From assembly GCA_002886105.1 (NCBI GenBank), contig CP025776.1:930001-994000 (forward strand): a DNA stretch of 64,000 nt. Direction: 5' to 3'. A model generated the notes under the pieces. The model saw only the letters and a program-made list of their open reading frames with translations. It did not search any database and was not told the origin of the DNA. Both the position numbers and the translations under genes were made by a program. Origin of the DNA: Enterobacter sp. EA-1 (GTDB lineage: Bacteria > Pseudomonadota > Gammaproteobacteria > Enterobacterales > Enterobacteriaceae). Shown here piece by piece: positions 42,220 through 55,133 of the stretch. The first letter of the stretch is position 1; every line of letters begins with the position of its first letter.

Positions 42220-43481
42220 ATGCCACGCCCATTGCACCAGACTGAGACTGACCTTAACGCTGCCAACCTGCTGAGACTGCCTGCCGAATTCCGGTTGCCC
42301 GGTATGGGTCTACGATGCGCAAATCATTCGCGCGCAAATTGCCAAACTGCGCGACTTCGACGTGGTGCGCTTTGCACAGAAGGCCTGCTCGAACATCCAT
42401 ATTTTGCGGTTGATGCGTGAGCAGGGCGTCAAGGTGGATTCGGTATCGCTGGGCGAAATTGAGCGTGCGCTGGCGGCGGGCTACGATCCCAAAACGCATC
42501 CGGATGACATTGTTTTTACTGCGGACGTGATTGATGACGCGACACTGGCGCGTGTCAGCGAGCTGGGGATTGCGGTCAACGCCGGTTCGGTGGATATGCT
42601 GGAACAACTGGGCGCGGTATCGCCGGGCATCGTGTCTGGCTGCGCGTTAACCCGGGTTTTGGTCACGGGCACAGCCAGAAAACCAATACCGGCGGTGAAA
42701 ACAGCAAACACGGCATCTGGTACAGCGATCTGGCTGCGGCGCTGGCGGTGATGCAGCGTTACCAGTTGCAGCTGGCGGGCATTCATATGCACATCGGTTC
42801 CGGTGTGGATTATGGTCATCTGGAGCAGGTATGCGGCGCGATGGTGCGCCAGTGGTGGATTTTGACCAGGATCTGCCGGCGATTTCCGCAGGCGGCGGCC
42901 TCTCTATTCCGTATCATGAGGGGGGAAGCACAGGTCGATACCGCGCACTATTTCGGTTTGTGGAATGCGGCGCGTGAGCAGATCGCCCGGCATCTTGGAC
43001 ATGCGGTGAAACTGGAGATCGAACCCGGGCGTTTCCGGTGGCGGAGTCCGGTGTACTGGTTTCACAGGTGCGCAGCGTGAAAACGATGGGTAGCCGCCAC
43101 TTTGTGCTGATCGACGCCGGTTTTAACGACCTGATGCGCCCGGCAATGTATGGCAGCTATCACCACATTACTGCGCTGGCGGCGGATGGCCGGGACCTGC
43201 GAAATGCCGCTCTGATTGACACCGTGGTGGCGGGGCCGCTGTGCGAATCCGGTGATGTCTTTACCCAGCAAGAGGGCGGTAAAGTGGAAACCCGTGCGCT
43301 GCCTGAGGTCGCGCCGGGCGATTATCTGGTGTTGCATGATACCGGCGCGTACGGCGCATCGATGTCGTCGAACTACAACAGCCGCCCGTTACTGCCGGAA
43401 GTGCTGTTTGATAACGGTGTGGCGCGACTGATTCGTCGCCGTCAGACCATTGAAGAACTGCTCGCGCTGGAGCAGTGCTAA
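42220..43481 (+). CDS. lysA: diaminopimelate decarboxylase (LysA)
   Basis: PLP enzyme of about 420 residues for the last step of lysine synthesis. FAQKACSNIHILRLM contains the PLP lysine; HGIWYSDLAAALAV after repair and GIHMHIGSGVDYGHLE carry the PLP-phosphate-binding HIGSG; ISAGGGLSIPYHEGEAQVD and EIEPGR are family marks; the C-terminal catalytic Cys lies in VVAGPLCESGDVF. Breaks near 42293, 42632, 42660, 42852, 42920 and 43038. Its TAA overlaps the stop of the convergent LacI-type gene by three bases. Confidence 0.9.
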
Positions 43482-44492
43482 GCCACAATATACGGCCCCG
43501 TCGCTACTGACTCGCGCAACACCAGCGTGCCGGTAAACGGCGGGATCGCATCGACCGTCGCCTTGTTGGCCAGCCTGATCGCCTGATCAATCGCCGTGGT
43601 GATCATGGTGTCGATAGGCAGATAGACCGTTGACAGCCCCGGCTCCAGCCAGCGTGCGCTGGGGGCATCATCGAAGCCGAACAGGGAAATATCCTGCGGA
43701 ATGCGCAAACCTGCCTGCCAGATAGCCTTGGAAGCACCCAGCGCCATATCGTCGTTACAGGCGAACAGGGCGCTGATCCGGACACCTTCCTGCAACATTT
43801 CCCGACACAGTTCATAGCCGCGCGTCATGGTGGAGTCACCGTATTTTACTTTTGCCGGATCCCCAGTCGATCCCATGGTGTTCCAGCGCCTTGCGATAGC
43901 CCATCAACCGGGCTTTGCCGGTGGGGGTATGCATCGGAACGGTAATACAGGCTATTTCGCGGTCACTCGGCGTATCAGGTAATCCACCGCCTGAAAAGCC
44001 GCATCCTGTTGTTCAAAGAACACGCATTTATCGTGCGCCTGCACCACCTCGCGGTTAATGACGACAAGCGGCATCGGCACGCTGTCGATCAGTTGCAGGA
44101 TCGCGTTTTCACTCATAAAGCGGGTGTAGAGAATAATGGCGTCGCAGCGACGATCGGCCAGCATCTGCACCGCCAGCTCTTCCCGTTCCGGTGTGTCGTG
44201 CCCGTCGGTCACGATCAACTGTTTGCCATGCCGTTCCGCCCGGCGGGAGGCCTGTTGCAGCAGGCGGCCAAAATAGAAGCCGTCAAAGCTGGAGACCACC
44301 AGACCGATGCTATTGCTGGTGCGGTTCGCCAGCGAACGGGCAAGAAAATTCGGCCGGTAGCCCAGCTCTTCCATCGCCTTAAAGACTGGTTGCGGGTGCT
44401 CTCTTTGACTCGGCCTGTGTTGTTGAGAACGCGGGACACCGTCGCTTTCTCGACACACCCGCGCGCAGTGAGACTTCCAGCATTGTGACCAT
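43478..44492 (-). CDS. LacI-family repressor, AscG-like
   Basis: About 337 residues. The HTH MVTMLEVSLRAGVSKATVSRVL (after removing one base near 44452) matches AscG, which starts MTTMLEVAKRAGVSKATVSRVL. Effector domain with NSIGLVVSSFDGFYFGRLL, RRCDAIILYTRFMS and ALFACNDDMALGASKAIW. It is divergent from a beta-glucoside PTS and phospho-glucosidase pair, so it probably represses them; the inducer is probably a phosphorylated aryl-beta-glucoside or cellobiose type sugar (inference). Breaks near 44452, 44405, 43970 and 43865. Confidence 0.8.
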
Positions 44493-44564
44493 GACGGGCT
44501 CTCGTTTCGCGTAATGAAACGCAGTTTACCACACTCGTTAAAAAAGCCCTGATAAATGCAAGGT

Positions 44565-44668
44565 GGTATGCCAATGCGGGCTATCGTTTCGTTTTGGAAT
44601 ACCAGAAGCGGCGTTGCGAGGCGGGTCACAGAACTTTTCTCCATCCATGACTATTTTTGGTATGCCAA
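44565..44668. promoter_or_regulatory. repeated GGTATGCCAA elements, candidate repressor sites
   Basis: The decamer GGTATGCCAA occurs at 44565-44574 and 44659-44668, 94 bases apart, in the 230-base gap between the repressor and PTS genes. The second copy extends to the near-palindrome TTGGTATGCCAAAT. Spacing is nine helical turns, compatible with looping. Candidate operator only. Confidence 0.45.
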
Positions 44669-44724
44669 ATGGGATTTAGCTGTATCCCGGTTTCGATAAA
44701 ACCCCTTTACTGAGGTGTTAACAC

Positions 44725-46056
44725 ATGGCCCTACAAGACAAACTCATCGATTCTCTGGGTAGTTTTGCCACAAAATTCAACAGCTATCGCTATATCATGG
44801 CGATCAAATCGTCGTTTATTACCCTGATGCCAGTGATTATCGTCGGCGCGTTTTCCGTGCTGATCTCCAATATGGTGCTGGATCCGAAGAACGGTCTCGC
44901 CAGTTTTCAGGCGCTGTCATTTCTGGCGGCGCTGGAAACCCATTACCAGCGCCATCAACTACGCCACGCTGAACTTCCCTCAACATTGGCGCGGTGTTTT
45001 TAATCGGTATCGAGCTGGGGCGTATTAACGGCATCAAGTCGCTGTTTCCGGCCTGCTGGCGGTGATCTGCTTTATTTGCGTCACGCCAACCACCGTTGAG
45101 ATGCTGGTGGACGGGCAGATGCACGTGGTGAAAGATGTGCTGCTGCGCCAGTTCTCCGACACCCGTAGCCTGTTCCTTGGCATGTTTATCGCCATTTTGT
45201 CGGTGGAGATCTACTGCTGGCTGGAAAACCGTGAAGGGCTGAAGATCAAAATGCCGGACACGGTGCCGCCAAATGTCTCCGCGTCCTTCTCAGCGCTGAT
45301 CCCGGCGATCATCACCACCACGGTGATTGCCACTTTCGGTTTTGCCTTTCAGAAAGTAACCGGCATGTATCTGTACGATGCCGTTTACCGTGGTGCAACA
45401 GCCGCTGGAGCGCGTCGTGCAGAGTCTGCCGGGGGATCCCTGCTGCTGATGTTTGTCGCACAGTTGTTCTGGGTTATTGGTATTCACGGCAACCAGATGA
45501 TCAAACCGATTCGCGAACCGCTGCTGCTGGGGGCGATCACCGTCAATATGAGTGCGTTTGAGCAGGGTAAAGAGGTGCCGAATATCATCACCATGCCGTT
45601 CTGGGATGTGTATATGAGCATCGGCGGCTCCGGGTTGACCATCGGTCTGCTGATTGCGGTGATGATTGCCACCAAACGCAAAGAGATGAAAGAGATCGCG
45701 AAGCTCTCCATCGGGCCGGGGATCTTCAATATTAACGAACCGGTGATATTCGGCATGCCGATCATGCTAAACCCGATCCTCGCCATCCCGTTTATTATCA
45801 CGCCGCTGGTGACCGGCTCGATTGGCTATTTCGCCACCGTGACCGGCTTTGCCGGCAAAGCCGTGGTGATGGTGCTCCGGACGACGCCGCCGCTGATCAA
45901 CGCCCCCGGCTCTCTACCGCCGGTTCGATGGGCGCGGTGGTGACGCAACTGATCTGCATTATTACCGCCGTTGTTATTTACTTGCCGTTTGTGAAAATTG
46001 CCTCCCGCCGCGCAGAGCAGGCGCAGTTGCAGGCAGAAACGCCGTCTAACGCCTGA
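44725..46056 (+). CDS. PTS system beta-glucoside/cellobiose-type IIC permease
   Basis: Membrane subunit of a lactose/cellobiose-family PTS, about 443 residues with roughly ten helices. Begins MALQDKLIDSLGSFATKFNSYRYIMAIKSSFITLMPVIIVGAF, typical of ChbC/CelB-type proteins. The segment FWVIGIHGNQMIKPIREPLL and NINEPVIFGMPIMLNPILAIPFI are the conserved substrate-handling blocks. No EIIA or EIIB is encoded next to it, so it must borrow these from elsewhere. GAGGT precedes ATG 44725. Breaks near 44940-45055, 45408, 45880-45915. Ends eight bases before the phospho-glucosidase gene. Confidence 0.83.
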
Positions 46057-46063
46057 GGAAGCC

Positions 46064-47493
46064 ATGAGCACGAAAACCATCGCCATACCACCGTCGTTTA
46101 TCCTTGGCGCCGCCGCGTCGGCCCTCGCAAACCGAAGGCTGGATCGACAAACGGGAGGGGCAGGATTCCCCGGCCCGATCTCTGGTACAAAAACGATCGT
46201 CATGTCTGGCATGAGGGCTATGGTCCGGCGGTGGCAACCCACTTTTACCAGCGTTTTCGCGAAGATGTGCAACTGATGAAGCTGGCAGGGTTGACCCACT
46301 ACCGCACGTCGATCAACTGGTCGCGCTTTCTGACCGATTACGAACAGGGTGTGGTGGATGAAACCTACGCGGCTTATTACGACGCGCTGTTCGATGAGAT
46401 GCAGCGCAACGGCATTGTGCCGATGATCTGCCTTGAGCATTACGAACAGCCCGGTTATCTGCTGGAAACGTATGGCGGCTGGGCGTCGAAAAAGGTGGTG
46501 GAGTTGTATCTGCTGTATGCAGAAAAGGTGTTCGAGCGTTTTCATCATAAAGTGACGCGCTGGTTTTACCTTTAATGAGCCGATCGTGGTGCAAACCCGC
46601 GTTTACCTTGATGCGCTGCGCTGGCCGTATGAACAAAAATACCGGAACTGGATGCAGTGGAATCACCACAAAAAATCTGGCGACGGCAAAGGTGGTTAAG
46701 CTGTTCCGCGGGCTACGCCGGTACGGTGGGCTGTATCCTCAACCCGGAAGTGACCTATCCGCGCTCCCGTGCGCCGCACGACGTGCTGGCCGCAGAGCGT
46801 TACGATCTGTTCTATAACCGCGTCTTCCTCGATCCGATGGTCAAAGGCCACTATCCGCCGGAGCTGTTTGCGCTGCTGGCGAAACACCAGTCGCCCCGGG
46901 ATTACAGCGAAGAAGAGCTGGCGCTCATCCGTGATAACACCGTCGATGAGCTGGGGATTAATCTCTACTATCCGCACCGGGTCAAAGCGCCGTCCCGCGC
47001 CCCGGCATCCGGAAACTCCTTTCCACCCGGCATATTATTATGAGCCGTTTGAATTGCCGGGGCGGCGGATGAACAAATCCCGTGGCTGGGAGAGATCCTG
47101 CCCTCCATTATTTATGACATGGCGATGCGCATTAAAAACGAGTACGGCAATATTCCGTGGTTTGTCGCTGAAAGTGGTATGGGCGTGGAGAACGAAGGGC
47201 AGTTCCGCAATGCGCAAGGGGTGATCGAAGATGATTATCGCATTGCGTTTATCAGTGAGCATTTGTGGCAAACTCTGCGCGCGCGGGAAGATGGCGCGAA
47301 CTGTCAGGGCTACATGTTGTGGGCGTTCACCGATAATGTCTCGCCAATGAACGCCTTCAAGAACCGTTACGGGTTAGTGGAGATTGATTTGCAAAACAAC
47401 CGCGACCGCCGGGCGAAAAAGTCCTTGTCGTGGTATCGCCGGTTAAGCTATGAGCGTCAGTTGACCCTCACCCTTGATGATGACGTAAAATAG
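46064..47493 (+). CDS. 6-phospho-beta-glucosidase, glycoside hydrolase family 1
   Basis: Cytosolic GH1 enzyme of about 477 residues that hydrolyses the phosphorylated sugar imported by the adjoining PTS IIC. Catalytic acid/base Glu in RWFTFNEPIVV (read with an extra base near 46570), nucleophile Glu in FVAESGMGVENEG, and HYRTSINWSRFL and GYMLWAFTDNVSPMNAFKNRYG as GH1 marks. Breaks near 46120, 46165, 46570, 46640, 46705, 46900, 47005 and 47080. The RBS GAGGA is part of the IIC stop region. Confidence 0.85.
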
Positions 47494-47524
47494 AACGCAA
47501 TAACTGAAAAGCGCAGGTGATATT

Positions 47525-48295
47525 GTGGAGAAGGCCGTCGTCCCGCCGGAGAAAAAACAGTACCGGAGATTGGCGAAGATTTACGTGAGCAAATCATCAA
47601 CGGGCATTACCCTGTTGGCTCGCGTTTGCCGCCGGAGCGCAATATCGCCGAAAAGTATGGCGTCAGCCGCACTATTGTTCGCGAAGCCTTACTGATGCTG
47701 GAACTGCAAGGCACGGTGGATATTCGCCGAGGGTTCGGGCGTGTATGTGATGCGCATTCCGCAGGAGCATGAAAATGAGGAAGAGCGTTTTTAAGTAGCG
47801 ATGTTGGCCCGTTTGAGATTTTGCAGGCGCGCCAGTTGCTGGAAAGTAATATCGCCGCTTTCGCCGCGAAAATGGCCACCCGGGCGGATATCGATAATCT
47901 GCGGCGCATTCTCGAGCAAGAGCAGCGCGCCATCGCCATGAATGACACTTCGCAGGATAACAGCAAAATGTTCCATCTGGTGCTGGCGGGCGCATCGCAA
48001 AACCAGATGCTACTGGCGACGGTGGAAAGCATCTGGCACCACATGGACAGCAGCCCGCTGTGGCAACAATTTAATGTGCATATTGCCAGCCGTCCGTACC
48101 GCCTGAAATGGCTTGGCGATCGCCAGACGCTGCTGGCGGCGCTGCGCCGCCGCGATGTGATGGGGGCGTGGCAGGCAATGTGGCAACATCTGGAAAACGT
48201 AAAAAAGAGTCTGCTGGAGTTGTCCGACGAGGATGCGCCGGATTTTGACGGCTATCTTTTGAATCCGTGCCGATTTTTCAGGAAAATTACTGTGA
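47525..48295 (+). CDS. GntR/FadR-family regulator, UxuR/ExuR-like
   Basis: About 255 residues. N-terminal winged HTH: LREQIINGHYPVGSRLPPERNIAEKYGVSRTIVREALLMLE, then VDIRQGSGVYV (read with CCGAGG at 47727-47732 instead of CCAGG). The FCD effector domain has GPFEILQARQLLESNIAAFAA and AMWQHLENVKKSLLEL, closely parallel to UxuR and ExuR, the hexuronate regulators. Start GTG 47525 is 31 bases after the phospho-glucosidase; it may belong to that operon. The end is uncertain: a TGA overlapping the next GTG start (GTGA) is the simplest, after repairing a T-run near 48257. Other breaks near 47560 and 47790. Confidence 0.75.
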
Positions 48296-48745
48296 CGATC
48301 GTTCCGTTGTACGACGTCCCGCACCATGCGGAGCAGGTCACAGAATGGCTGTGGCGTGAGTTTGGCGATTCGCTGCCGCGTGATTTTTTCGCCAGCATTA
48401 TTCAGCACAGCCAGACGCCGGGGCAGTTACCGCTGACCTTTGTGTTGCTCGACGGGGATGAGTTACTGGCGACGGTGGGGTTGTGGCGCTGCGATCTGAT
48501 CAGCCGCCGGGGATCTGTTCCCGTGGCTGGCGGCGCTGTATGTGAAAGAGAGCGCGCGCGCGGGCAGGGACTGGCGGGGCAGCTACAGCGCCATGTCATG
48601 CAACAGGCTAAAGCGATGGGCTTCAGCCAGTTGCATCTTTACTCCGCCTGCCGCGACTTTTTACGAGCGTTACGGCTGGCACTACATTGGCGATGCGCTC
48701 GACTACCCCAACACCACCGTTCATCTTTACCGCATTGCGTTGTGA
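48292..48745 (+). CDS. GNAT-family N-acetyltransferase
   Basis: About 150 residues. Start GTG 48292 (TIVPLYDVPHHAEQVTEWLW). The acetyl-CoA-binding region is LYVKESARGQGLAGQLQRHVM, with the R-x-x-G-x-G/A loop RGQGLA, followed by QLHLYSACRDFYERYGWHYIG. Substrate unknown. Translationally coupled to the upstream GntR-type gene if the GTGA overlap is real. Breaks near 48507-48520 and 48655. Confidence 0.75.
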
Positions 48746-48789
48746 TATTTACGGCTTGCAGGCCGGGTAGCGCACAATTAACACGAGAG

Positions 48790-49789
48790 TCAGCTTTCCA
48801 GTGGCGTAATCACCGAGTGGCGGCGCACCAGCGTCGGGTTAAACAGGTGGGTGACATCGGGTAATGGCTGATTAGACGCCAGCGCCAGCGCTAATTCAGC
48901 GGCTTGCGTCGCCATCGTGATAATCGGGTAGCGCACGGTCGTCAGGCGCGGGCGCACATAGCGCGACACCAGCACGTCATCAAAACCAATCAGCGAAATT
49001 TCACGCGGCACGTCGATGCCGTTATCGTTCAGCACGCCCATCGCCCCTGCCGCCATTGAATCGTTATAACAGGCTACGGCGGTAAAGTTTCTGCCGCGCC
49101 CCAACAGTTCGGTCATCGCCTGTTCACCGCCGCTCTCATCGGGTTCAGCAAAGGTTACCAGTCTGTCGTTGCACGGCAGGCCGTGCTCTTTCAGTGCGTC
49201 GTAGTAACCCTGCAACCGATCTTCGGCATCGGAAATGGCGTGGTTCGAACAGAGATAGCCAATCCGCGTATGGCCCTGCTGGATCAGATGGCGGGTCGCC
49301 AGCCGCGCCGTAGCGATCGTCCAGCGCCACACAACGCTGCTCAAAGCCCGGCAGGATACGGTTGATTAACACCATGCCCGGCATCTGCTTCATCAACGAC
49401 GCCAGCTCGTCATCGGGAATGATTTTGGCGTGCACCACCAGCGCAGCGCAGCGATGGCGGATCAACTGCTCAATCGCTTTACGCTCTTTCTCTTCGTTAT
49501 GGTAGCCATTGCCAATCAGCAGAAAATTGCCGGTGGCGGAAGCCACCTGTTCGACCGCTTTCACCATCGCGCCAAAAAGGGATCGGACACATCGCCCACC
49601 ACCAGCCGACGGTTTCTGTCGACTGTTGCGCCAGCGCGCGGGCGTTGGCATTGGGATGGTAATTGAGGGAGTCCATCGCATTTTGCACCGCCAGACGCGA
49701 GGCTTCGCTTTTGGCGAGTCGTTAATGACGCGGGAAACCGTTGCTACGGAGACGCCCGCCAGCCGTGCGACATCTTTGATGGTCGCCAT
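48790..49789 (-). CDS. galR: galactose repressor (GalR)
   Basis: LacI-family repressor nearly identical in order and sequence to E. coli GalR: MATIKDVARLAGVSVATVSRVIN, YHPNANARALAQQSTETVG, NFLLIGNGYHNEEKERKAIEQLIRHRCAALVVHAK, and YNDSMAAGAMGVLNDNGIDVP. About 335 residues. C-terminus shorter than E. coli, ending HSVITPLES. Breaks near 49715, 49580 and 49315-49325. Located between the PTS region and the Omr small RNAs, as in E. coli between lysA and omrB/aas. Confidence 0.9.
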
Positions 49790-49805
49790 GATGCACCGTC
49801 CTTAG

Positions 49806-49823
49806 AGGTAAGCGTTTACACAC
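49806..49823. promoter_or_regulatory. GalR/GalS-type operator upstream of galR
   Basis: GGTAAGCGTTTACACA contains the near-palindrome GTAAGCGTTTAC and matches the GTGTAA-N-CG-N-TTACAC type consensus in reverse, 17 bases before the galR ATG. A second similar stretch, GGTGAAAACGTTACAC, lies at 49908-49923. Suggests autoregulation. Confidence 0.55.
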
Positions 49824-50030
49824 CGGGTAGTGTTACGGAAAAGGGAGGGCTAATCAAGGATGTTGCCGGACGGGAACGTGCAAACGTGAAGTGACGCGTG
49901 GCAAGCCGGTGAAAACGTTACACATAAAAGTTTTACCGATTAATACAGCTAAAACCTTTAGTTACACTTTGCGAAAGGCTGTTTCGATTGTCTGCTGGTG
50001 GCGCTATACCCCACGTGACAAAGTAGGGAT

Positions 50031-50113
50031 CCCAGAGGTATTGATAGGTGAAGGCAACCCTCGGGGTTGCACACTCGAATACACCAACCTGCGCAGATGC
50101 GCAGGTTTTTTTT
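50031..50113 (+). ncRNA. omrB: small RNA OmrB
   Basis: Begins with the conserved 5' seed CCCAGAGGTATTGATAGGTG, shared with E. coli OmrB, and ends in the hairpin CCTGCGCAGATGCGCAGG with eight T. A second hairpin (GCAACCC-TCG-GGGTTGC) lies in the middle. About 83 nt. OmrA/B are OmpR-activated, Hfq-dependent RNAs that repress outer-membrane receptor genes and csgD. The tandem position between galR and aas is the E. coli one. Confidence 0.9.
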
Positions 50114-50230
50114 GCTTTTTTCCGGGGTGTTACAGGAATCGATGATAGACATACCCCGGGTTTCCACTTCGGCTCACTCTCTTGCTTTTTCCCGCTGGTA
50201 ACGCGCGGTACCCCACGCCACAATCAAGAT

Positions 50231-50314
50231 CCCAGAGGTATTGATTGGTGAAGTATTCGGTACACTCTTCGTACTTATTTATTGCACCAACCTGCGCGGA
50301 CGCGCAGGTTTTTT
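50231..50314 (+). ncRNA. omrA: small RNA OmrA
   Basis: Starts CCCAGAGGTATTGATTGGTG, identical to the E. coli OmrA seed, has the central hairpin region CGGTACACTCTTCGTAC, and ends in CCTGCGCGGACGCGCAGG plus six T. About 84 nt. The 5' end and terminator are nearly the same as OmrB 200 bases upstream, while the middles differ, as in other enterics. Because these RNAs repress csgD, they link envelope stress to biofilm, including cellulose control, in E. coli. Confidence 0.92.
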
Positions 50315-50400
50315 CGCCTGCGTTTTCCCTCCTTCGCTTCTCGTGTAATCTGCCACAATTTGAAGACATTGTGCTTAATTGACTGGCAAAAGGAGTTGAA

Positions 50401-52558
<2,158 letters not shown>

Positions 52559-52566
<8 letters not shown>

Positions 52567-53742
52567 GTCAGTAAGCACTAACACTTCACTGTGGTCCCGG
52601 GGAATGATGGCGGTGATTGCCGCTCAGTTTCTCTCGGCGTTTGGCGATAACGCACTGTTATTCGCCACCCCCGGCGCTGCTGAAAGCGGAGTTTTACCCT
52701 GACTGGAGCCAGCCGGTATTGCAGATGGTGTTTGTGGGCGCTTACATTCTTTTCGCTCCCTTTGTCGGTCAGGTCGCCGACAGCTATGCCAAAGGGCGGG
52801 TGATGATGGTGGCCAACGGGTTAAAACTGTTGGGCGCGGCGAGTATCTGTATCGGTGTGAACCCGTTTGTGGGGTATCTGCTGGTGGGGATTGGCGCAGC
52901 GGCCTACTCCCCGGCGAAATACGGCATTCTGGGGTGAAATTACGACGGGCGATAAGCTGGTGAAAGCCAACGGCCTGATGGAGTCTTCCACCATTGCAGC
53001 GATCCTGCTGGGTTCGGTGGCAGGCGGCGTTCTGGCCGACTGGCATGTACTGGCGGCGCTGGGCGTATGCGCCCGGTGTATGGCGCGGCCGTGGTTGCCA
53101 ACCTGATGATCCCGAAACTTCCCGCCGCGCGACCGGGGCAATCCTTCGGCGCTTTACGCCGATGACCCACAGCTTTTTCAGCGCCTGCAAAGCCTGTGGC
53201 GCAACGGCGAGACCCGTTTTTCACTGGTGGGTACCAGCCTGTTCTGGGGCGCGGGCGTGACGCTGCGTTTTCTACTGGTGCTGTGGGTGCCGGTGGCGCT
53301 GGGCATTACCGATAACGCCACGCCAACCTATCTTAATGCGATGGTGGCCGTGGGCATGGAGGGCCCGCGGCAAACTGGTGACGCTGGAAACCGTTGCCCG
53401 TTGTATGCCTGCCGGGATCCTGATTGGCGTGGCGGTGACGCTGTTTTCGTTACAACATGCATTACTCCCGGCGTATGGCGTTTTGCTGTTGATCGGTGCG
53501 CTGGGCGGCTTCTTCGTCGTGCCTTTAAATGCGTTGTTGCAGGCAATCGGTAAAGCGTCTGTGGGCGCGGGCAATGCCATCGCGGTGCAAAACCTCGGCG
53601 AAAATATGGCGATGTTGCTGATGCTGGGGCTCTATTCGCTGGCGGTAAAGTCGGTGCGCCGGTGGTCGGCGTGGGCGTTGGGTTTGGGTCGCTGTTTGCG
53701 TTGGCGATTGCGGCGCTGTGGATCTGGCAGCGCCGCCGGTAG
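52559..53742 (+). CDS. lplT: lysophospholipid transporter (LplT)
   Basis: MFS-type inner-membrane flippase of about 397 residues that delivers lysophospholipids to Aas. Starts [95 protein letters not shown] and [22 protein letters not shown] are typical. Ends LWIWQRRR. At 52668 CCTGG is read as CCCCGG-like text. Other breaks near 52935, 53082, 53140, 53365 and 53650. Confidence 0.9.
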
Positions 53743-53746
53743 CAGG

Positions 53747-54783
53747 TTACGGAGCGGGGTAGGTATACACCGGGTGCACCGCTTCGATTTCAGCCAGCAC
53801 CTCTTCGCTGAGAACCGGTGCAGGCTCTCCACGTTTGTCTTCAGTTGTTCCATCGTCGTTGCACCCCAGCAGGGTGCTGGCGACGAAGGGCTGACGGCGC
53901 ACGAAAGCCAGCGCCATTTGCGCCGGATCGAGGTTATGCCGTTTGGCAATATCCACATAGGCCGCAACGGCTTTTTGCGCCTGCCCCACTGTAACGCGTG
54001 AAGCGGCTGAACAGCGTATTGCGTGCGCCTGCGGGTTTCGCGCCGTTGAGATATTTGCCGGTCAACGTGCCAAAGGCCGCAGGAGTAGGCCAGCAGCTCG
54101 ACGCCTTCATACTGGCTCACTTCCGCCAGCCCCACTTCATAGCTGCGGTTTAGCAGGCTATACGGGTTCTGAATGGTCACAATGCGCGGCAGTTCATGTT
54201 TCTCCGCCGGTGTGAAGATAGCGCATTACGCCAAATGCGGTTTCGTTAGAAACGCCGATATAACGGATTTTCCCGGCACGTTGAAACTCGGCCAGCGCTT
54301 CCAGCGTTTCCAGCATCGTGACGACCGGAGCACTCTCTACCCAGCTATAACCCAGTTTGCCGAAGCAGTTAGTGGCGCGCTGCGGCCAGTGCACCGGGTA
54401 CAGGTCGAGATAATCGGTTTGCAGACGCTTTAAACTCGCATCCAGCGCGCTGCGGATGTTTTTGCGATCCAGCGCCTGATTGGGGCGGATGCCGCTGTCA
54501 TTGTTGCGGCTCGGGCCGCTGACTTTAGAGGCGATCACCAGTTTTTCGCGGTTGCCGCGTTTCGCCAGCCAGTTGCCGACGTAAGTTTCAGTCAGCCCTT
54601 GTGTTTCCGGGCGTGGCGGTACAGGGTACATCTCTGCGACATCAATCAGGTTAATGCCCGGCTGACGGCATAGTCGAGCTGTGCGTGGGCGTCGGCTTCG
54701 CTGTTTTGTTCACCAAACGTCATTGTGCCCAGCCCCGGGTGCTGATTTCCAAGCGAACTGTGGGGGATACGGTGATAGTGCAT
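53747..54783 (-). CDS. tas: NADP(H)-dependent aldo-keto reductase (Tas)
   Basis: About 346 residues. N-terminus [14 protein letters not shown]; catalytic pieces [12 protein letters not shown] with the Tyr, [16 protein letters not shown] with the Lys, and [13 protein letters not shown] with the His. C-terminal [26 protein letters not shown] is the cofactor-specificity region. Tas is known as a suppressor of tyrosine auxotrophy in E. coli. Convergent with lplT, five bases between stops. Breaks near 54745, 54660, 54220, 54080, 54000 and 53770. Confidence 0.88.
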
Positions 54784-54871
54784 AGCCGGCTTCCTCAATC
54801 AAACAACGTCAGAGCTCCTGACAAAGGAATATAACCATGGCAGAGGGGAAGAGAAAGGAAAGCGGAAATTC

Positions 54872-54900
54872 AAAAAAAGGTCAGCAGGTTACTGACCTTT
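54872..54900 (-). terminator. terminator of ygdR
   Basis: AAAGGTCAG / CTGACCTTT stem with a seven-base loop followed on the minus strand by a run of T (TTTTTTTG). Confidence 0.8.
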
Positions 54901-54911
54901 ATAGGGATTTC

Positions 54912-55133
54912 TTAGCGTTCGATAATCTGGGATATGTCATCACGGTTAATCTGCATTTTATTACCTTGCTGATCGTGATAGCTGACCAGCCCGGTTTCAT
55001 CATCAATTTCCGGTTTACCTTGTGTCAGGATCATCCTGCCGTCTTTTGTCGCCATGACATAATCGCTGCTGCATCCGGAAACAGCAAAAGCCAGTCCCAC
55101 TGCGGAAATCAGTACTGCCCATTTTTTCATCAT
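54912..55133 (-). CDS. ygdR: small lipoprotein YgdR (DUF903 family)
   Basis: About 73 residues. [23 protein letters not shown] has a clear lipobox (VSGC), so the Cys is lipidated. The rest, [25 protein letters not shown] and [16 protein letters not shown], is the DUF903 domain shared by YgdI/YgdR. Function unknown. Frame intact. Two adjacent ATG codons, 55133 and 55130, are possible starts; upstream in-frame ATGs lack a signal-peptide fit. Confidence 0.88.
   Translation of the reverse strand: MMKKWAVLISAVGLAFAVSGCSSDYVMATKDGRMILTQGKPEIDDETGLVSYHDQQGNKMQINRDDISQIIER

Noticed and set aside
50031-50314. Pair of near-identical sequences as a duplicated insertion or repeat element
   Set aside because: They match OmrB and OmrA, which are naturally tandem paralogues with shared ends.
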